Below are positions 58,337-64,000 of a DNA stretch of 64,000 nucleotides, one piece after another. Position 1 is the stretch's first letter; each line of letters opens with the position of its first letter. Origin of the DNA: Deinococcus marmoris (GTDB taxonomy: Bacteria; Deinococcota; Deinococci; Deinococcales; Deinococcaceae). The DNA lies in contig NZ_MSTI01000115.1 of assembly GCF_001949125.1 (NCBI RefSeq), positions 79,799 to 143,798 of the forward strand. Direction: 5' to 3'. The position numbers and the translations under genes are program-made. The notes beneath the pieces were generated by a model. The model did no database searches. It saw nothing but the letters and a program-made list of their open reading frames with translations, and was not told the origin of the DNA.

Positions 58337-58503
58337 CTATCCCCAACGGTCTGACCTTGAACTATGAAGTTCGAGTCGCCCGGCTTTGGCTTTCGGCCCC
58401 ACGGTCAATGAGATCGGGCGTCTGGAGCGTGACCGCCTGAAGGTCCGGGTGGCGGATAATCCAGAGTCAGTAGAGGCGCAGGCGGCAGTCATGAGCCTCA
58501 GCG

Positions 58504-59253
58504 CTAGCCGCCGCGCCCCACCATCTCGCCGCTTCGCAGCAGCATGGCCTCGAATTCGCCGAAGGGAGAATTGGCCTGGGACCAGCGCACGGCGGCTTCG
58601 ACGTCGAATTCCACGGCGCGGAAGTCCGCCGCCCAGTGCCCGCCGCGTTCTTCCAGCAGCGTCCAGCGGGCGCGCGGATCGCCGTCTACCTGATCACTGA
58701 CCGAGCCGGTGTTGACCACCAGCGTGTCGCCCACACGGGTCGCGCCGGGGCGGTGGGTGTGGCCGCACAGCACCACTTCAGCATTCAGCGGTTCGATAAT
58801 GGCGCGCAGTTCGCGCGGGTCACGGGCACGGTAATACCCGGCTCCTGGCCCACGCTCCGGCTCGTCTTCCCAGTGCCACAGCAGCATGTCCCAGGCGCTC
58901 GTGGGCGTGCCGTGGCAGGCGAACAGCCGCCCGTCCAGCGCGTGCGCCGTCAGCGGCAGGGCAGCAAGGCGGGCGAGAGTGGCGTCGTCCATCTGCGTCG
59001 CCAGCCACGCGCCGATCTCCTTTGAGATCTTTGCGCGGCGTCCCCCCGGCCACAGTTTTTCCTCGTTGTTGCCGCGCACTTCTATAGCCCCCGGTTCGGC
59101 CTGTAGTGCGGCGGCGCGGGCTGGATCGGCACTGCCCTCGATCTGGTCTCCCAGGTTGAATATCAGATCGGGTGACGCGGCGCGGATGTCCTCCAGCACC
59201 GCTTCCAGCGCGAAGGCGTTGCCGTGGACATCGCTTAAGACGGCGACCCGCAC
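58504..59253 (-). CDS. Metallophosphoesterase (YfcE-like)
   Basis: This is a 249-residue calcineurin-like phosphoesterase. The metal-binding motifs are visible in order: VAVLSDVHGNAFALEAVL (DxH), FNLGDQIEG (GD), VRGNNEE (GN(H/N)E type), FACHGTP (His) and VVLCGHTHRPG (GHTH). Such proteins hydrolyse phosphodiesters or phosphomonoesters; the natural substrate is unknown. The GTG at 59253 starts 2 bp after the pyrD stop, and the open frame upstream on this strand is only the shadow of pyrD. It is coexpressed with pyrD. Confidence 0.88.
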   Translation of the reverse strand: MRVAVLSDVHGNAFALEAVLEDIRAASPDLIFNLGDQIEGSADPARAAALQAEPGAIEVRGNNEEKLWPGGRRAKISKEIGAWLATQMDDATLARLAALPLTAHALDGRLFACHGTPTSAWDMLLWHWEDEPERGPGAGYYRARDPRELRAIIEPLNAEVVLCGHTHRPGATRVGDTLVVNTGSVSDQVDGDPRARWTLLEERGGHWAADFRAVEFDVEAAVRWSQANSPFGEFEAMLLRSGEMVGRGG

Positions 59254-59255
59254 GG

Positions 59256-60341
59256 TCAGCGGGCGTCCACGCCGATGATCCCAGCCACGTTTGCCACGCC
59301 GTCGCGGGCCAGCAGATCGGCCAGCCCCCGGTTCAGGCGACGCACCAGCCCCGGCCCCTCGTAAACCAGGGCGCTGTAGACCTCCAGCAGGCTGGCCCCG
59401 GCGCGCAGCTTGGCGTAGGCGTCGGCAGCGCTGAAAATGCCGCCCACGCCCACGATGGGCAGTGTTCCTCCGGTCAGGCGGTACGCCTCGCCGATCAGCG
59501 CGGTGGATTTCTGGGTCAGGGGGCGTCCGCTGAGGCCGCCCGTCTCGCTCGACTTCTCGCTGAACAGGCCAGCCCGCCCGAGTGTCGTGTTGCTGACGAT
59601 CAGGCCGTGCGCGCCCGCGTCCTGCACGGCTCCCACGCTGGCCTCGAAGTCGGCGGGATGCAGGTCCGGGGCCAGTTTGACCAGCACCGGGGGGCGGCGC
59701 AGGGTCCGCACGCGGCCCGCCTCGGTGGCGTCCAGCACGGCGCGGACCAGCTCGCCCAGACCGTCTGCGGCTTGCAGGGCACGCAGGCCGGGGGTGTTGG
59801 GGCTGCTGACGTTGATCACGAAGGCGTCGGCCACGTCCTGCAAGGCATGCACGCATTTCAGGTAATCCCCGGCAGCCTCCTCGTTGGGCGTGTCCTTGTT
59901 CCTGCCGATGTTGACCCACACGGGCGCAGACTGTGTGGGCAGCGCGCTCAGGCGGGCGTGCAGCGCCTCTGCCCCGGCATTGTTGAAACCCATGCGGTTG
60001 ATCAGCGCCTCGTCTTCCAGCAGCCGGAACAGGCGGGGCCGCTCGTTCCCTGGCTGGGGCCGGGGCGTGACCGTGCCGACTTCCAGAAAGCCGAAGCCCA
60101 GCGCCGCGAAAGCGGGAACCGCCACCGCATTCTTGTCCAGCCCCGCCGCCAGCCCGATAGGGGAGGCGAAACTCTGGCCGAAGACCGTTTGCGCCAGTTC
60201 CGCGCCCGGCGACATGACGGCGCGGGCCAGTGCGGGCCACGCTGGAACCTTCGAGGCGGCTTCCAGCACACTCAGGGTCAGGTGATGGGCGTCTTCGGCG
60301 TCCAGACGGAACAGCAGAGGGCGGGCAAGGCGAGGGTACAT
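59256..60341 (-). CDS. pyrD: Dihydroorotate dehydrogenase (quinone), class 2
   Basis: This 361-residue flavoenzyme oxidises dihydroorotate to orotate, passing electrons to quinone (pyrimidine synthesis). The N-terminal membrane-association helices (MYPRLARPLLFRLDAEDAHH) mark class 2, and the core shows PIGLAAGLDKNAVAV, EVGTVTPRPQPGNERPR, NRMGFNNAG and the catalytic-Ser stretch VNVSSPNTPGL. TATCCT lies 8 nt before the ATG. It is followed closely by the metallophosphoesterase gene. Confidence 0.96.
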   Translation of the reverse strand: MYPRLARPLLFRLDAEDAHHLTLSVLEAASKVPAWPALARAVMSPGAELAQTVFGQSFASPIGLAAGLDKNAVAVPAFAALGFGFLEVGTVTPRPQPGNERPRLFRLLEDEALINRMGFNNAGAEALHARLSALPTQSAPVWVNIGRNKDTPNEEAAGDYLKCVHALQDVADAFVINVSSPNTPGLRALQAADGLGELVRAVLDATEAGRVRTLRRPPVLVKLAPDLHPADFEASVGAVQDAGAHGLIVSNTTLGRAGLFSEKSSETGGLSGRPLTQKSTALIGEAYRLTGGTLPIVGVGGIFSAADAYAKLRAGASLLEVYSALVYEGPGLVRRLNRGLADLLARDGVANVAGIIGVDAR

Positions 60342-60421
60342 CGGGGAACAGGATACGCACTGGGGAGGTGGGTGGGGGCGGTCTCTCTCTCAAACGCGGG
60401 ACACGAGAACTCTGGCAGCCA

Positions 60422-60459
60422 TAAAAAGAGGCGGTGCCGAAGTGTCCGGCCCGCCCTCT
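60422..60459 (-). terminator. Rho-independent terminator of the Rrf2 regulator gene
   Basis: On the minus strand GAGGGCGG/CCGCCTC form a stem (60459-60427) followed by TTTTT (60427-60423). Confidence 0.8.
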
Positions 60460-60473
60460 CTGTCCCGCAGTTG

Positions 60474-60938
60474 TCAGGAGCCGGCTGAGCCTGTGTAACT
60501 GCCCTCGATCTGCACCAGACGCGAGTGCTGCTGGCGTTCGCTGTCCGCGATCAGGTCCGCTAGGGTGGTGTTGCCCAGCACGTCGCGCAGTGCGGCGTCC
60601 ACGCGGTACCACAGGTCCTGGGTGCCGCAGACGTTCTGGCTCTCGCAGGTGTGGTCATCCTCCACGCACTGCACCGGGGCGATGCTGCCCTCAAGCGCGG
60701 TGACCACGTCGTAGGCATTGATCTCCGCTGCCGGACGGGCCAGACGGTAGCCGCCGTGCGCTCCCCGGATGCTGCGGATGAACCCGGCGCGGCGCAGGTT
60801 GCTGGCAATCTGCTCCAGATAGTGCTGACTGAGGCCCTGGCGCTCGGACACGTCCTTGAGGGGAACGGCTTCCCCACCCCGCCGTCCTATCTCGATCATG
60901 GCGCGCAGGCCGTACTGAGCTTTAGTCGATACCCACAT
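60474..60938 (-). CDS. Rrf2-family regulator (IscR/CymR-type)
   Basis: This is a 154-residue winged-helix regulator. The N-terminal MWVSTKAQYGLRAMIEIGRR, the recognition segment GLSQHYLEQIASNLRRAGFIRSIRGAHGGY and three Cys in VQCVEDDHTCESQNVCG are typical of Rrf2 proteins; the Cys spacing (x6, x5) suggests an Fe-S cluster as in IscR. Targets would be iron-sulfur or sulfur genes, but none is adjacent. TAGAAT sits 6 nt before the ATG (leaderless). A terminator follows. Confidence 0.9.
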   Translation of the reverse strand: MWVSTKAQYGLRAMIEIGRRGGEAVPLKDVSERQGLSQHYLEQIASNLRRAGFIRSIRGAHGGYRLARPAAEINAYDVVTALEGSIAPVQCVEDDHTCESQNVCGTQDLWYRVDAALRDVLGNTTLADLIADSERQQHSRLVQIEGSYTGSAGS

Positions 60939-61027
60939 GTGTCTATTCTACCAGTTAATTCCGGGTGAACTGTAAGGGATTAAGGTTGGATGCGCGGGCG
61001 GGGGGCGGTCCTGCGTACAATTCTGGC

Positions 61028-62941
61028 GTGACCCCGGCCCTGCCCCGCCTCTCTCCTGCCGACGTGCTGCTGCGCCTGCGTGGGGCGGACGCGCCGGGCA
61101 TCGTTCTGCTGGAATCGCTGGGGCCAGCCGTGCCCTATGGCCGCTCTTCGTTTCTCAGTGCGTGGCCGACGCAGGTTCAATCCACCCTGCCGGAGCGGCC
61201 CAGCGGCGACACCCTCTTTCCTGCGTGGCTGGGCGGCCTGAAATATGAGGCAGCCGGGGAGTTTGGGTTGGACACGCATCAGGTGCACGGTGAGGCCGGA
61301 TGGTGGGGGTTTTACCCCTCGGGGCTGGTCTGGGACCGTCAGGCCGGAACGCTGGAAGTGGTGGGGCAGCCGCATGTGGACTGGCCGGCGCTGCTGGCCC
61401 TTGACCCGCCTGCCCAGCCGACGCTGAGTGTGGGTGAATTTGGCGCGGACGACGTGGATTATCCAGCGGGCGTGCGGGCCATTCAGGCCCTGATCCGGGC
61501 GGGCGAGGTCTATCAGGTCAACCTCTCGCGGGGGGTGCGGGCGCAGGCACAGGGCGATCCGCTGGCGGCGTACCTGCGGCTGCGGAAGCTGAATCCCAGC
61601 CCGTTCATGGCCTTTCTGGACATGGGGCCAGAGGTGGTGGTGTCGTGCAGCCCCGAGCGGCTGGTGGACTGGGCTGGAGGAGAGGTTTCCGCCCGCCCCA
61701 TTGCCGGAACGCGGCGGCGCGGCCAGACCCCCACCGAGGACGCCGCGCTGGAGGCCGAACTGCGCGCCAGCCCCAAGGAGGTGGCCGAACACCTGATGCT
61801 GGTGGATCTGGTGCGCCATGACCTGGGTCGGGTGGCGGCAGCGGGCAGCGTGCATGTGCCAGAACTGATGCTGGTGGAGCGCTACAGCCACGTCATGCAT
61901 CTGGTCTCGGAGGTGAGGGGACGGGCGGCAGACGGTGCAACACTGCGCGAGGTGCTGGCCGCCACCTTTCCCGGTGGAACGATCACGGGCGCACCCAAAC
62001 AACGGGTGATGACCGCCATCCGGGACCACGAGCCGGGGCCGCGTGGCTGGTACACGGGCAGTGTGGGCATTATCGGCGGCGCGCGAATAGACCTGAATAT
62101 CCTGATCCGCACGGCGGCCTTCACGCGGCTGGAAAACGGCTGGGAGGTGGAGGTCCGCGCGGGCGGGGGCACGGTCATCGACTCGGACCCCCGACATGAA
62201 TCGGAGGAGACCGTTCATAAGGCCCAGGCGCTTTTAAGTGCGCTGGCAGGTGTGCCGGGGCGCGTTGCCCAGCCGCCCGCACCGCCCACGCCGGGCCGGG
62301 TGTGGACGCCTCCAACTGCTTCCGACACACCGGGTCAGGGCTTGCGGGTGCATCTGCTGGACAACCGCGACTCGTTCACCTGGAATCTGGTCCACGATCT
62401 GCGGGCGCTGGGCGCGGCGGTCACGGTCTTCTCTCAGGATGCAGAGATTTCAGAAATCCTTTACGCCTGCCCGGACGCCGTGCTGACCGGGCCGGGGCCG
62501 GGAACGCCGGACAGCAGTGATCCCACGCTGGCACTGACGCGCGAATGCCTGCGCCGGGGGCTGCCGCTGCTGGGCGTGTGCCTGGGCCATCAGGCGCTGG
62601 GGCAGGTGCTGGGCGGCGTGGTGGAGCGGGCCGCGCCCGTGCATGGCCGCCCGGAAGCAGTGCAACACGGCAGCGAGGGACTGTTTGAAGGCGTGCCGCC
62701 CGCCGCAGAATTCGGGCGCTATCACTCGCTGGTGGTGCGGGGTCTGCCGCCTGAATACATCACCGCCAGGGGCGCGGGCGGCGAGATTATGGCGCTGGCT
62801 ATGTCTGGAAAACCCGTCTGGGGCGTGCAATTCCACCCCGAAAGTGTTCTGAGTCCGGTAGGCCGGGTGCTGCTGGGCAACTGGCTGCGCCTGTGCCGGG
62901 CATGGAACGCGCAAACGTCGGGGCGGGTGCCGGAGGTTTGA
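61028..62941 (+). CDS. Aminodeoxychorismate/anthranilate synthase, components I and II fused
   Basis: This 637-residue protein joins a chorismate-binding (TrpE/PabB) domain (residues about 1-420) to a glutamine amidotransferase domain (about 445-637; HLLDNRDSFTWNLVHDL, GPGPGTP, GVCLGHQALG, HPESV). The PabC-like gene directly follows, so folate synthesis (4-amino-4-deoxychorismate) is likely. However the loop reads PIAGTRRRG; most PabB enzymes have PIKGT with a Lys nucleophile, whereas anthranilate synthases have PIAGT, so anthranilate synthesis cannot be excluded. The GTG at 61028 lies 6 nt after TACAAT (leaderless). The frame before it does not look like the family. Confidence 0.88.
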   Translation: MTPALPRLSPADVLLRLRGADAPGIVLLESLGPAVPYGRSSFLSAWPTQVQSTLPERPSGDTLFPAWLGGLKYEAAGEFGLDTHQVHGEAGWWGFYPSGLVWDRQAGTLEVVGQPHVDWPALLALDPPAQPTLSVGEFGADDVDYPAGVRAIQALIRAGEVYQVNLSRGVRAQAQGDPLAAYLRLRKLNPSPFMAFLDMGPEVVVSCSPERLVDWAGGEVSARPIAGTRRRGQTPTEDAALEAELRASPKEVAEHLMLVDLVRHDLGRVAAAGSVHVPELMLVERYSHVMHLVSEVRGRAADGATLREVLAATFPGGTITGAPKQRVMTAIRDHEPGPRGWYTGSVGIIGGARIDLNILIRTAAFTRLENGWEVEVRAGGGTVIDSDPRHESEETVHKAQALLSALAGVPGRVAQPPAPPTPGRVWTPPTASDTPGQGLRVHLLDNRDSFTWNLVHDLRALGAAVTVFSQDAEISEILYACPDAVLTGPGPGTPDSSDPTLALTRECLRRGLPLLGVCLGHQALGQVLGGVVERAAPVHGRPEAVQHGSEGLFEGVPPAAEFGRYHSLVVRGLPPEYITARGAGGEIMALAMSGKPVWGVQFHPESVLSPVGRVLLGNWLRLCRAWNAQTSGRVPEV

Positions 62942-63639
62942 AGCCCCTGCCCCCTGAACTGGATCACCCCGCGTGGCTGCATGGAATGACGGCGTTCACT
63001 ACCGTTCGCACGCGCCGGGGCGAGCCGCTGCTGTGGCCCGCGCATCTGGACCGCTTGCGCCAGACCTGCGCGTTTCTGGGCCTGCCCGCCCCGGACGCCG
63101 ATCTGCCAGTTCTGGAGCCGTGGCCCTGGGGTCTGCTACGCGTCACGGTGGGGGCGGAGGGAACGTTCTGGAGCCACCGCCCCCTGACCCCTGGCCCGCG
63201 CCCGGCAGACGGCGTGCGCGTGCGCCTGACCGACATTCAGGTTCACCCGCAACTGGCCGCGCACAAGACTGGAAATTACCTGCCGTATCGCCTCGCCATG
63301 CAAAGGGCTGGGGCCGCTTTTGAAGGCTGGCTCGTCGGCCCGGATGGCACACTGGCCGACGGCTCCCGCACCGCGCCTCTGCTGGAGATTGACGGAGGAT
63401 TGGTGGTTCCGGCGGGTGGATTGCCGAGCGTCACGCGCACCGTCTTTCTGGAAGGCCATGAATGGTCAGAGCGCAAAGTTCACTGCTCGGAACTGCCCAC
63501 CGTGACCCGTGCGTGGATTTGCGGCAGCGGCGTGGGCGTCGTGCCCGTGCGGGAAATCGTGGGCGAGGGCTTGAACGTAAGTCTGCCTGTGGATTGGCCC
63601 CAAACAGATCATCCGGCGCTGATGTGGCCGGAAGCGTAA
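62902..63639 (+). CDS. Class IV aminotransferase, PabC-like (aminodeoxychorismate lyase)
   Basis: This is a 245-residue fold-type IV PLP enzyme. The active-site stretch AAHKTGNYLPY holds the Lys, and DGTLADGSRTAPLLEIDG and PAGGLPSVTRTVFLEG are the usual substrate/cofactor regions, with the R of a PabC-like arrangement in RVTVGAEG. It overlaps the end of the fused synthase gene by 40 bp; the start is uncertain (ATG at 62902, GTG at 62893, or TTG at 62938). Its product would be 4-aminobenzoate, completing the folate precursor branch. An insertion-sequence end follows right after the stop. Confidence 0.8.
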   Translation: MERANVGAGAGGLKPLPPELDHPAWLHGMTAFTTVRTRRGEPLLWPAHLDRLRQTCAFLGLPAPDADLPVLEPWPWGLLRVTVGAEGTFWSHRPLTPGPRPADGVRVRLTDIQVHPQLAAHKTGNYLPYRLAMQRAGAAFEGWLVGPDGTLADGSRTAPLLEIDGGLVVPAGGLPSVTRTVFLEGHEWSERKVHCSELPTVTRAWICGSGVGVVPVREIVGEGLNVSLPVDWPQTDHPALMWPEA

Positions 63640-64000
63640 CTGACATCTTGCAGTTTTGGAAAAGGATGTCTGGAACGCACTTTTGGCCCCATAGTGAGGT
63701 GTGTACCCAAAAGAATCGCGCTCCAGACGGCTTTATTCTGACATTCTGCCTTGCTTTTCTCGCAAGCAACACCGGGAATCCTTCGAGGTCTTCCTCGACC
63801 TGCTGCTTGATGGTTCCGGCAGACCTCTGCCGGAACGGGCCACCGTCAAATCCCCCTCGGCGCTCAGCCGCTTTTTCAATCACGCCACCTGGAGTACCCG
63901 TCAGCTCTGCCGGGTGATGCGTCAACACGCTCTCCAGACGTTGCAGGATCAGTGGCGACAGCAGCCCCATCAGCGCCCCAGACTGGAACTCCTGGTTGAC
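63640..64000 (+). mobile_element. Start of an insertion sequence (truncated by window end)
   Basis: The element appears to begin immediately after the PabC-like stop codon and runs past the window edge. GACATC (63642-63647) and GATGTC (63665-63670) form an inverted pair at its start. It carries the transposase described next. The far end, and hence its terminal repeats and target duplication, cannot be seen. Confidence 0.6.
63701..64000 (+). CDS. Transposase N-terminus (IS4/IS701-like), partial
   Basis: About 100 residues are visible and the frame is open to the window end. The stretch RKQHRESFEVFLDLLLDGSG, TVKSPSALSRFFNHATWSTRQL, and LELLVD, the beginning of the first DDE-bearing strand, match the N-terminal region of DDE transposases common in Deinococcus, likely of the IS4/IS701 kind. 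The candidate GTG start at 63701 comes two codons after an in-frame TGA. The catalytic residues lie mostly beyond the window. It is the only transposase-like sequence in the window and is unrelated in sequence to the ends of the 133-bp element. Confidence 0.7.
   Translation, partial: MYPKESRSRRLYSDILPCFSRKQHRESFEVFLDLLLDGSGRPLPERATVKSPSALSRFFNHATWSTRQLCRVMRQHALQTLQDQWRQQPHQRPRLELLVD

Noticed and set aside
58386..58700. A 104-residue plus-strand frame after the aminopeptidase gene
   Set aside because: Its second half overlaps the phosphoesterase gene in antisense; only the first part could be a remnant.
59254..60612. Long upstream extension of the metallophosphoesterase frame
   Set aside because: It lies over pyrD in another frame and has low-complexity Arg/Gly-rich sequence; the GTG at 59253 fits the family start.

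Overview
The window is a GC-rich bacterial chromosome segment that reads as Deinococcus. Pointers are the content (UvsE, a P1B-4 metal ATPase, MglA/MglB, the CobA-HemD fusion, possible PATAN-type domains), short dispersed intergenic repeats, and a very common start architecture in which a TANNNT -10 box lies 5-8 nt before an ATG or GTG with no Shine-Dalgarno sequence. That last feature matches the leaderless transcription described for Deinococcus. The species was not determined.

Layout. 1-3.1 kb: the end of a membrane protein, a 133-bp mobile repeat, a Fur-box P1B-4 metal exporter and a small secreted protein. 3.1-5.4 kb: a MarR-controlled ring-cleavage dioxygenase/esterase fusion. 5.5-9.8 kb: an aspartate-type aminotransferase, then an aldo-keto reductase and two sugar-nucleotide-type dehydrogenases. 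10-13.7 kb: two hypotheticals, a divergent HxlR regulator/nitroreductase pair, a second copy of the repeat and an MFS exporter. 13.7-17.2 kb: an overlapping gntK-DUF2256-uvsE cluster, a DnaQ-like exonuclease and a subtilase. 17.3-22.1 kb: an exported phosphodiester-glycosidase-like protein, mglB-mglA, and aroG with a Phe/Tyr/Trp-rich leader peptide and attenuator. 22.2-28.6 kb: a complete Mrp Na+/H+ antiporter operon (A-G) split by heptamer-repeat insertions. 28.6-37.6 kb: cdd and a CorC/HlyC-like protein, an AcuI-type reductase, a HAD phosphatase, exported proteins, a double ABC ATPase, and SPFH plus NfeD proteins. 37.7-43.6 kb: rplM-rpsI behind a structured leader, a dNTPase, peroxiredoxin, YcaQ-like glycosylase and glmM. 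43.7-48.6 kb: a sugar ABC transporter (binding protein, two permeases) in an operon with an AT-richer unknown gene and an SsuD-like monooxygenase. 48.7-52.6 kb: an M3 peptidase, a P1/DmpA peptidase and a tandem Nudix pair, the first copy cut by the 133-bp repeat. 52.7-64 kb: a multi-domain peroxiredoxin, a GNAT, cobA-hemD, rpmF, an M29 aminopeptidase, a phosphoesterase, pyrD, an Rrf2 regulator, a pabB/A fusion with pabC, and the start of an insertion sequence.

The strongest observations are: (1) a complete ribosome-mediated attenuator upstream of aroG, with a 16-residue leader peptide containing FFYWFRF and mutually exclusive hairpins; (2) a 133-bp MITE-like element in three full copies, each flanked by a 3-bp TNA duplication; and (3) one of those copies inside a Nudix gene, whose reading frame stays open through the element and joins the next Nudix gene in frame. 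No RNA genes or CRISPR arrays were recognised.
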